A stretch of DNA of 64,000 bases from Nematopogon swammerdamellus (Eukaryota > Arthropoda > Insecta > Lepidoptera > Adelidae): contig OX336359.1 in NCBI GenBank assembly GCA_946902875.1, forward strand, positions 3,472,001-3,536,000, read 5' to 3'. A model generated the notes under the pieces. It was not told the origin of the DNA. It did not search any database and saw nothing but the letters and a program-made list of their open reading frames with translations. This document shows positions 1-8,657 of the stretch, piece by piece (within the stretch, counting starts at the first letter, position 1; each line of letters opens with the position of its first letter). A program made the translations under genes and the position numbers.

Positions 1-109
1 AAGAGATTAAGTTAATGTCTTTGTATCTCAAAGAGATTTTATGTATAGAGTGAGCACTACGAAGAAAGAATACAGAGAAATGACGGCCAATAACTGAGGT
101 ATGAGGTAA

Positions 110-220
110 GGTAGCGGGGTGGCGGAACGCTGAGCCGCGCGGGGCGGGAAGCGAGCGGGAGAGGGGCTAGCTAGCGAGCGACTAGCGGCCCGGCTGGCCC
201 GGCCGGTCAGTCAACACGTG
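110..220. other. CpG-rich segment with E-box
   Basis: A short GC- and CpG-rich block in otherwise AT-rich DNA; it ends with a perfect CACGTG E-box at 215-220. It could be a promoter fragment or part of a repeat. No ORF or splice signal nearby identifies a gene. Confidence 0.3.
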
Positions 221-304
221 CATGGAATACGTAGGGTTGTCACTTAGTCTACCAAAAATATATTTTTCGATTTATTATTTTACGAGTAGGTATTATGGTT
301 AATT

Positions 305-366
305 GTGCCCGTAGTCTAGTGGTAACGCTTCTCAATGCAGAAGTTGCGGGTTCAAATCCCGGGCAC
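305..366 (+). pseudogene. tRNA-like sequence (truncated, probably not functional)
   Basis: The ends pair (GTGCC with GGCAC), there is an A-box-like TAGTCTAGTGGTAACG and a good B box (GGTTCAAATCC). The whole is only 62 nt, the D stem is about 2 bp, and the putative anticodon loop is 6 or 8 nt instead of 7. It is better read as a tRNA relic or lone SINE head than as a working tRNA gene. Confidence 0.45.
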
Positions 367-858
367 TAACTAATGTACTTATTTATTTCCTTGATAAAGA
401 TTGATATACGTGCATTTCATAACGAATAGGTACGATCGCTCCGGTGAAGAAAAATAAAGTTAGGTAACTAGTGCACACTGGTCTATGAAGGTATTTTTGT
501 GTAAACTGCTTCTGATTTCCACTGGTCACCATGTACGAGTAATCGAACCGGATATAACAAATTGTGACAAGTTCGAGTGCAATATGACTGCCATAAGAAT
601 ACTCAATAAACAATAAAACAACAACAATAAAAACAATACCTCCTATGTCAGTGAGCAGAGTCCGTGCCTAGCAGTGGGACGTTTTAAAGGATTATAGAAG
701 AAAACAGATAGTGAATTTCATCGAAAAAAACGTTTTTATGTATTTAAACTTAAAATACAGAACTATAATAACTTGAAATAAATACCTAAACTTATATGGG
801 TTTTTAAATTACCGTGGTTATTTGACATTTTAAGAAGTAACAACGGCATTACTCACTA
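367..858. other. AT-rich intergenic DNA, nothing recognised
   Basis: No coding similarity, no clear repeat structure and no known element was seen. The short minus-strand ORF here has low-complexity composition and no supporting signals. Confidence 0.4.
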
Positions 859-959
859 TCGAAATACGAGCTGTGTGGCTCGACATTTCGGCCAGAGTGC
901 TCATGATGATGGGCCATACGTTTGGCCCGAAACGTCGAGCCACACAGCTCATATTTCGA
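859..959. repeat. Fold-back (hairpin) repeat, ~37-bp arms
   Basis: The left arm from 859 (TCGAAATACGAGCTGTGTGG) is the near-exact reverse complement of the right arm ending at 959. A short loop contains TCATGATGATGGG. The arms differ at a few positions, so it is an old or self-drifting inverted repeat, probably a fold-back MITE remnant. Confidence 0.7.
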
Positions 960-1683
960 CCGCGAGTAAAGCCGTTTTGTATTCTTATAGTACCTACACT
1001 TAATAACTAGAATAATATCTAAAAAACTAAACTTAATAATAAAGAATTCATAACTGCGGTCTTGGCCTTGGACTAAACTTAAAATCTTCAAACCAAACAT
1101 ACATAAAATAAAGAGTGCAGCATTTATAAAAAAAATATATATATATAACTAAAAAAACCATTAGGTATACTTTGGACTACACACACAAACACAACTAAAA
1201 TAACTCTTCCTCCGTACTTAAACAAAATAATTTAAATTTCACTTTACACAAATTTAAATTTTCACTTTCCCTTAAACAATGTATCATCTTGGACTATTTT
1301 TATCCATCTTTCTCGTATTGATCCCTTAGAAGGATGTGGAAACCTTGTAAAAAAATTGTTTTCTTGAAAATGTCTCAATTACTTACTAATTAAAAAAAAA
1401 AAAAAAGAATAGCGACAATTCACTCTCATATTTTAACGTGGTTTAATACATATTTATTTACTTTCATACATGATATCCCAGAACTCTATTTCTAATCATT
1501 CATATGTGGCAGCCCTAATGAGCGCGTTCAATTTATTTGTTTAATTAAATAATTATTAAATAGTTATTGCAATGCGAGGTCAATACATAAAATGTACAAA
1601 ATTTTCAAATTGAAGTAGCGTTGTGACAGCCCTAATTGGCCAGTTGAACCAAATATTTCTAAGCACATGGAAAACAAGATATT
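960..1683. other. AT-rich intergenic DNA, nothing recognised
   Basis: Mostly A/T runs and short simple repeats. No gene, RNA or element recognised. Confidence 0.4.
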
Positions 1684-2186
1684 ATATATAAGGTCTTTCA
1701 AAATTAGTTAATAGTACGCTAAGGGGGGGTTCTGTATCGTAAATAAATCGCTTTTGAGGAACAAAGATTTTTTTTTACAAAAAAAAAATTTATAATAATG
1801 TAAAATGTAAAAAAAAATTCTTTTCTTAATCGTTTCAGTTTCATGCCAGGAACAAAAAAGTCTTCCAACACATAGATCTCTTTCTTTCAGAAATTGTGAA
1901 AACCACAATTTTAGTTTTATTAGTATGGAATAGAAAGAATTTGATTTTTTTTACCAACTTACACGTCACATCAAAATGGTAATGAAGACTTTTTTGTTAC
2001 TGTTATGAAAATGAATCGATTAGGCTATAAAAATCAACCACATATTTTTTTATTTAAATACATACAAAACATTTTACATAAAAAAAGGCGAAGGTCCAAA
2101 AAATTTTATATAGGTTTTACTCCCTATATGATGCAGAACCCCCCCTTAGCGTACTATTAACTAATTTTGAAAGACCTTATATATTA
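1684..2186. mobile_element. Non-autonomous DNA element with ~55-bp terminal inverted repeats
   Basis: The left end (TATATAAGGTCTTTCAAAAT through TAGTACGCTAAGGGGGGGTT) is repeated in inverted orientation at the right end (about 2120-2186). The identity between arms is very high over 55 bp. The interior (~390 bp) is AT-rich and non-coding. This is the form of a MITE; the superfamily is not clear because the duplicated target site cannot be fixed in AT-rich flanks. Confidence 0.75.
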
Positions 2187-2289
2187 AGATCACAATGAAG
2201 TGATACTTACCTATGAAATGAGATGCTATCAGTTTTCCCAATATTTTTGGTATGATTTTTGCAATATCGCAATTCGCAACACACAACCG

Positions 2290-2460
2290 GGCATAATGAC
2301 TGGCGCGATGCGAGCCGCAGACGGACGGCAGCGAGCGCGCGGACGGCGCGTCCGCCGCGTTCGGTCGCTCGCGAGCTACTAGTCACAAGAGGGTCCCTCC
2401 GCGTAATGGTTACTCCACCGCGGTGGAGCGAAGGCTGTTGCCCGGGTAAGAGGTCTAGTA
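2290..2460. other. CpG-rich segment
   Basis: A GC-rich patch with many CGs and a CCGCGG palindrome, similar in style to a CpG-rich promoter. No adjacent coding exon was found, so its role is open. Confidence 0.25.
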
Positions 2461-2537
2461 GAATACATGATACGTCGTTGTTGTATCTAGGCTTTTGGAA
2501 CAGATTACTCAATAGTTACTGCTTTTGGTAAGAAATA

Positions 2538-3303
2538 ATGAATAATGGTCAGGAAGAGGAAGGGGGAGAGAAAAGAAGGGGGAGTGGGTGGGAGGTACGT
2601 TTGTCAGCCTCGGTAGCTCAGTGGTGCAGGCAACCCTGGGCGCGGTCAACACTTGGATGGGTGACCGCTCGACCATTGGAGGCAGACCGTGGTTCGGATT
2701 CCACGTAAAACTGTAGCACCCTTCCCTTCTTACCTTACTAGGGTTGGTACCACCGCACTGAATAAAACGTATGTCGAAACGGCTATGTAAATAGTTATTT
2801 TTTTCGTTTTTTTCCGTCCAGTTCAGTATAGCCGGCACGACATGTCCGACATCACGGATGTTGTAGGTGATGTATCCAACCATGTCAGTTTCCATAAAAA
2901 AAAGAAGAAGAGCAGGAGAGGTATGGAGGGAGGAAGGGTTAGTGAATGAGGGTAGGTGTGGGGGAGGGAGGTAGTAGAGGGAACGAGGAGGAATGGAGAT
3001 CGAGCGAGTGAGAGGTTGGAATGGGGAAGGGGCGGGGTAAGAGGGGGTTGCGGACAGGATGAGGGGTAGTAGGGGAGGAATGGAATGGGAGGGTGATGGA
3101 AAGGAGGGGCGGCATGAGGGGAGGAAGGGAAGTAGGGAGAGAGGGAGGGAATGGGCGAAAGGGAAGGTGGCAAAGAGGGGGTCCGTGAAGGGTGAGGGGA
3201 AGGAGTGGAGGAAGGCGGGATCGAGGAGAGAAGACAAGGAGAGAGGTGAGTGAGAGATGGGCGAGGAAGGAAGGGAGAAAAAGATAGAGAATATAAGAGA
3301 AGC
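2538..3303 (+). repeat. Long purine (G/A) tract, split by a SINE
   Basis: The plus strand is almost pure G and A from 2545 to 2597 and again from 2895 to about 3303, with many GGG/GGGG runs. A SINE (2603-2904) sits inside the tract. The Pro/Ser-rich minus-strand ORFs here are low-complexity translations, not genes. Such polypurine tracts can form triplex DNA or G-quadruplexes. Confidence 0.8.
2603..2904 (+). mobile_element. SINE family A (tRNA + 5S-like head), internally deleted copy
   Basis: It starts GTCAGCCTCGGTAGCTCAGT (tRNA A-box-like), continues with a 5S-like block (…ACTTGGATGGGTGACCGC), then the central domain and the family tail ending TTTCCATAAAAAAAA. About 80-100 bp are missing compared with the full-length copy at 30477-30858. 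The A-rich end marks retrotransposition. Confidence 0.85.
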
Positions 3304-4205
3304 GATGGTTTATTATCAATTTTGCATTTAAATCAGATTTACTATTTTTTTTATTTATTTTTTTATTTTATTCGTCCTCGTCGGTAAAATCTACTATATA
3401 AAATATCATTGACTTATATATTCTGTAAAGTATAACACAAATACATTAAACCCACCCTCTTTTAATCTCTTTGGTATAACACCACCAGCAGCATCGTAGA
3501 TGGAAAAAATAGCCCTGGACTCAACTTTTTTTAATTCGGTGCCTGGACTCCGTACTTCATACTTCAACTATTTATTACTAAAACGAGACACCGCGATTAT
3601 GGTAGTGTGCGTATCGCGTGAATACAGAACCGACCGTCTCAAGAGATCGCAGCGATATTGTGTCATCCTTTTTCCACGCGCAGTAACCCGTATCGCTTGC
3701 CTGCACGCTCTACGCAAACATTTGCGTGTTCCAAAACAAGCGAACGTCGCGCGTCGATCGATAAATTGCCGCAACGGCTAAAAACTATGGAGGTGGCTTT
3801 TTTTGACGTGATGATGTCACGTCTTATAAATTGATGAACACCGGCTGCATGCACGAAGAAGTGTAACGTTCCATCTAAACCTGTGTGCGCAAGCGAGAGC
3901 GCTAGGTATCCCACTTCAAAGCAACACACACAATGTAAATTAAGTTCATCTCAAGATTAATTTTGTGATACATAAATATATTACAAACAAACTTAATTTT
4001 GCGGTCAACCTAAATAATAATTTCTCACTAACTATTTAAACGAGACCAGTTTTTCATATTTTCGTATTCCTCCCTTTAAAGTTAACTTTTTTGAACCACT
4101 TTGTCATAAAAGCAAGTAAATATTACATTCAAAATCTGTAAGAAGCAAACAAACAACAACCAAGAAAGAATCAAGTTTTCTTGTGCACGTTTTTTTTTTA
4201 TGGAC
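3304..4205. other. Intergenic DNA, no gene recognised
   Basis: The left part is AT-rich. The part around 3500-3930 is less biased and carries short ORFs on both strands without recognisable domains. A small palindrome (GACGTGA…TCACGTC) lies near 3806. Confidence 0.35.
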
Positions 4206-4209
4206 GTAA

Positions 4210-4530
4210 AGTCCTTTTGCACAAATCGCAGATCAGGTCTTGCTTGGAGTACTGCTTGCACCTGTGGGATGGCTCTGCCAAATATCAGCTTTTAAAAGGG
4301 AAATGGTTTGAAAACAGCAATTTGTTAAAAATGATTTCATCCCTACACGCAGGCTCTCCTGCCTATATATTTCCCCCCAAGTACAGTCTCGGGCCCTTAA
4401 AGAGGGGCGTGAAAAGGCACCTGTCGGGCCGGCATGGCATTCGCAACCCCTACATACGACCGAATGTCCATCGGCGTCGTTAGACACCTTATGGGTGGCT
4501 CGGGGTCACATGTCGCGCTTTCAATAAAAA
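4210..4530 (+). mobile_element. LINE 3' fragment ('D' lineage)
   Basis: A decayed reverse-transcriptase C-terminus: an early IRSCLEYCLHLWDG block (normally 'IRPVMEYCSHLW'), then a truncated interior, then FPPKYSLGPLKRGVKRHL and RHGIRNPYIRP. A short 3' UTR with an A-rich end (AATAAAAAAAAG) follows. The same 3' end recurs at 36450-36640 and 47338-47690. Stops and deletions make it non-functional. Confidence 0.75.
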
Positions 4531-5778
4531 AAAGCGAGTGGGCTGTGTCGGAGACACGGCCGCAGATTCGTGAATTTGATGAAGATCTCATCGATACCTA
4601 TCCTTGCTTGTCCCACCACACGAGTAGTTTGGGAGCAGTAGTTTTCGAAAAAATAAATCCTATTGAGGCCTATCATTTCCTCCAGCGGATGAGTAGTTGT
4701 GGATCAGTAGTTTCCGAGATATGCCCTCTTTCAAACACTTTTTCCTTTTTTATTCTGAGCAGTAGTTCAGGAGTTATAAGCATTTATTGATTTTCGAAGC
4801 CTTTTTTCAAAGTGCCATATATAGAAGGGCTTGATATGCGACTATCGGGTATGTCGTCTTAGCAAGTCGGAAGAACTACCTTTAAGACGATATGCCTCAC
4901 CTTCCTGTAACTGTTATAGTTTTTTAGATCTAAGTCGCCAAAAGTACATAATTTTCGTGATTTGGTTTCATAAGGGACACTAAGCGGGGCCTATGGCAGT
5001 GCCTCAAGTGATAGTGATGAAACCAAATCATTTTCGTGACGCAACTTTTTGTAAAATACATTCGGCAGCAGGCTAAAGACGTTTCATCAAATTCACGTCA
5101 AAAACAAAGAAAACACAAAAAGAAATCTATAAATAAAAATAATGTTTAGGGGTTCTGGTATTTTGTTGAATTTATTCTAGCTTTTCAAATTTCCATCTAA
5201 TATATTAAAACAATAAAAATATATTATTATAAAATAATTATTTTGGGAATCCATCGTATTTGTTTCCGTTTTCAAAGGTGGTGACGTAAAAAAATATAAT
5301 TTGAAAGAAGGTATCTCCACTTTATCCTAACCGCACGCACGTATTTGAATTGCACGCAGGTTTGGTTGGTGGGTACCTATTTGGCAACTAAAAATATAAT
5401 AAGAAATAGGCATGCCATCTATAGACAAATAGGACAACTTAACTTTGGTCTGACATCTATGATGCAGAAGCGACGAAATTATACATTTTATCCGCCAAGC
5501 TCACTGACTGACAAAACATGAAAATATTTATTGGAAAAATTATGAAAACCTTAAAATACACTATTTTGAAATTTCTACTTAATATAAAATAATCTTTAAA
5601 TTTAACTATGCTGTTCCCACTTAGCATCGTTCTATAATTAGCAGATTTAAAAATATAATAATTATTTAATTCAAATTCGATACTCCTGGCGCCATCTTAG
5701 GACATAATTGAAGACTAATTTCATGTTACCTTTAAAACATCGCTGACGGTACATCTGACTCCCCCTATAAAATCAATG
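4531..5778. other. Intergenic DNA with one small hairpin
   Basis: No gene or element recognised apart from the hairpin at 4958-5030. The ORF across 4434-4790 begins inside the LINE fragment and reads on into unique DNA, so it has no gene support. Confidence 0.35.
4958..5030. repeat. Short inverted repeat (14-bp perfect arms)
   Basis: TGATTTGGTTTCAT at 4958-4971 is exactly complementary to ATGAAACCAAATCA at 5017-5030, separated by 45 bp. Both arms are also flanked by TTTTCGTGA in the same orientation. Function unknown. Confidence 0.6.
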
Positions 5779-5995
5779 TTCCAAATGGAAACATATCTTT
5801 ATTCGGAAGTTTAATCATATTTCCAAATACGTTTCCAAATGGAAACATCTTTATTCGGAAGTTTATTGGGAACCTTTCCAGCTTCCAAATGGTATCATAT
5901 CTTTATTCGGAAATTTATTGGGAACCTTTCCGAAATCGCTTCCAAATGGAAACATCTTTATTCGGAAGTTTATTCAACTTTTCGAATACCCTTCT
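5779..5995 (+). repeat. Tandem repeat, ~50-65-bp unit, about 4 copies
   Basis: The unit contains TTCCAAATGGAAACATCTTT and ATTCGGAAGTTTATTGGGAA. Copies vary in length and by point changes. The core TTCCAAATGGAA is itself a palindrome. No coding content. Confidence 0.8.
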
Positions 5996-6579
5996 AAATT
6001 AGGAAGCCTATTAAAATCAAAATTTTGTTATATCTCTGTCTGTCTGTGTGACTCACTGACAGCGGTTATAAATTAAATATTGCACATAAAATTAGCTTTC
6101 ATTCGACGTATAATGTTGTCACAGCATATACTTTCCCCGTAGGTACGAAAACACTCAAAGTACATTGACATTAGGAACAAACATGAGAAAATCGACAACA
6201 ACATACTAATAGGAAAGTTTTAAAAATAGAAAACTTTCCAAACCTCATATATTAATAAATGAATACACAAACTGTGCATAGGATATAGTGCTCTTAGACA
6301 CACATGTCTTAAGTTTGCAACATTTGTAGTCAAAATGGGGTGTCCTAGTGAATTATGCTGGCTGGAAAACATTCAGATATTTTCCTGCATCTGCACCGGC
6401 AGCGGTGTCCAACCGGTAGTACGCAGGCCCCCGGTAGCACGCGGCCTTATTTTTAATAACCCTCACATAAAAATTCCAATAAACATAAACATTGAAATAA
6501 TACTGTGAAGAAAAATTATCAATCAATACTCAATACTAATAATAAATCTGTAAGGGACCATCCCAAGGGATCATCCTTA
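5996..6579. other. Intergenic DNA, nothing recognised
   Basis: AT-rich, with stray degenerate repeat sequence (CGGCAGCGGTGTCCAACCGG near 6401). No gene support. Confidence 0.3.
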
Positions 6580-6740
6580 CTCCATGGAGTAAGTTACTTT
6601 GTTTTATGAGATATTGCGTTTGTAGACTCTATGTATGATAGGTACTAAAACCAAATTGACGATTTTTAGAAATCTTTTCTGTATGTATGTAGTATGTTCC
6701 TCCATAACTCTTAAACCGATCATCCGAATTAGATGAAACT
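6580..6740 (-). repeat. Interspersed repeat 'E', minus copy
   Basis: It matches, in inverted orientation, the sequence at 61300-61437: ACTCCATGGAGTAAGTTACT, TTTATGAGATATTGCGTTTG, GTAGACTCTATGTATGATA and the ATACATACATA/TATGTATGTA block are shared. Class unknown. Confidence 0.65.
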
Positions 6741-7322
6741 TAGTACAAGCACATTTAACTACACGGGACAAAGGATAGGATAAATAGAAATAAGTTCCGG
6801 TCACGCTAAGATGTGGCTCTCATACAAACCGAATTGTTCCGCGCGCCGAAATAAAGTTATGGTAGGGGGCTTACATACTTTCTTCTTTTTAAATACGAAT
6901 TTCACGCGAGCGAAACCGCGAGCAAAACCCTATAAAAATAAATTTAGAAATACGTTGACCCTAGAACATGTTAAAAATTGCCTAAAGCTGTCATATGGAT
7001 TATATAGCAGATTTTGTAAATTTGTCTGAAAATCAAAATATCCAGGTATCCCATTAAAATGTATAGGTAAACGTCATACATAGGTACTATCCCTACTTGA
7101 ATGTGCCCGCTGGGCTTGAAAGAAATACGGAAGTAGCTCTTAAGGCGAAACCAGTTGGACACCACTGATCTACACTGACCTGGTTGTATTTCAATGAGCT
7201 TGCTTAACTTTCAAATCATTTTCATCAACCGTCTGGTCGTTGGGTGTCCTTGAACTTGGAAATGTTTTCAAGCAGCAACACACATTCGTTGAACAGTACA
7301 TTATTATTTTGCATGAATAGTA
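6741..7322. other. Intergenic DNA, nothing recognised
   Basis: Repeat 'E' may continue for a short way at the left. No coding or RNA feature was identified. Confidence 0.3.
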
Positions 7323-7646
7323 TTGCCGGTACTTAAAAAGAATAGCCCCACTGCGTCTCTCCCCGTGCATGTCGTAAAAGGCGACTAAGGGATTAGGACG
7401 AGATGCCGTGCTAAAGGGCGACAGGATAGCCACCTCTCACTTTGGCACGGTCCTTCCACCGAGTCATGCATCAGGTGGGTCTTCGTGCCTTACTTGCTGC
7501 TTGATAGTTATCTTGTCCTAATACATTGCTAAACGTGGCGCTCGGTGTTGTGCTGTAATTTACAATAGTACTTGCAGCACAACACCGATTACTCTGCTTA
7601 CCCTGATTGTCAGGATACAGCGTGTGGTATGTATGTATGCACTGGC
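7323..7646 (+). mobile_element. Interspersed element family C, near full length
   Basis: It begins GCCGGTACTTAAAAAGAATA, includes CGTAAAAGGCGACTAAGGGA, then CACGGTCCTTCCACCGAGTC and an internal stem (GTGTTGTGCTGTAATTTACA…TGCAGCACAACACCG), and ends in a (TATG)n run. Other copies lie at 24770-25072, 26022-26343, 26586-26905 and 41898-42092. The microsatellite tail suggests target-primed reverse transcription, but I cannot assign the class. Confidence 0.75.
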
Positions 7647-8177
7647 GGCCGGTCGTAAAGTGCGCCCGTGCGCCGCACTACTATACCACGAGAAGTCTTT
7701 ACTTCACTCAAAATAAATAATATCTTACAATACAACATACCTACATTAAAACCATAAAGATCGTACTCCAAATAAATACGAATGTGAATTCGACCTTATT
7801 TTATAGATCACAAGGCACGTTTTTGCGAGTAAACCCGCGCCTCGTGCGGAATCGAAAAGCGCACGCGGGTCTCCCATCTGAATGTATGTGGATCAGTAAA
7901 ACACCGCTGGCGCGTGAGACAAAAGATACTTCATAGAAACAGTATGGGCCGAAATGGAGTTCTGCGTGCGGCGCACGAGCGCCAAACAAGGACACTATAT
8001 CGTGAATAGCCGCGCGTGCGACACGTCGCGAGCGATTCCTTTCGCACGAGTCCGTCTACCTAGAGTCAGCGCGCTGTCATGTGATGTCACATACCCGTTA
8101 GCGCGGGAATATTTACAGTGTTATATGGTTAGGTTTTGTGCTTTCTGTCAAGTGATACTGTGAATTAAGTGGTGCCG
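7647..8177. other. Intergenic or lingerer-intron DNA, no gene recognised
   Basis: GC-richer than its surroundings, with short ORFs on both strands lacking recognisable domains. If lingerer continues leftward this is intronic. Confidence 0.3.
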
Positions 8178-8250
8178 ATATTTGTCTAAGAGTTGGTTAA
8201 AGGTAAGCCTTTACAATCAGGTGATCCCGGGTTCAATTCCTACTTTCAAA
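8178..8250 (+). pseudogene. tRNA-like remnant
   Basis: TAAGAGTTGGTTAAAGGTAA resembles a degenerate A box and GGGTTCAATTCC a B box; a T run (TTTTTTTT) follows as for a Pol III stop. The arms do not close into a full cloverleaf. It is probably a tRNA-derived relic. Confidence 0.35.
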
Positions 8251-8657
8251 TGTTTTTTTTATACATTTTTTAAGTATTTTTAGGACATTGCTATTGTTTT
8301 CTTTTTGAAAGCTGCAGTAGTGTTGTGGTCTATAAAATGAGTTAAAAAACTTGTTTGGATTTATTTTCTTGTTTTTTGCAACTCATTGAGTGTCTTGAGA
8401 ATATTCATACTAGGTACGTACATAATACAACGCAGGCGTTTAAAAAAATGTTGCGAAATTTGGTATATAAGGAGGTAGGTACTTAGCGCACTACCGGTCA
8501 CTGAAGTCACCAGCCGCCACTGTATGTATGTATGTAGGAGTAAGGAAAGACCTCTCCGGAAACACATTGCACACCATTGCATATTGCACACCATTGCACA
8601 TTGCACACCATTGCACATTGCACACCTTTGCAGTGAGGTGAGACACGTGAAGTGTAC

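Noticed and set aside
305..366. Functional tRNA gene
   Set aside because: Only 62 nt, weak D stem, wrong anticodon-loop size; kept as a tRNA-like remnant.
2509..3319. Pro/Ser-rich ORFs up to 242 codons on the minus strand
   Set aside because: Low-complexity translation of a purine tract that includes a SINE; no family resemblance.
7801..8163. Small ORFs in a GC-richer patch as possible further lingerer exons
   Set aside because: No match to the known region after the UBA domain, and no convincing acceptor/donor pair.
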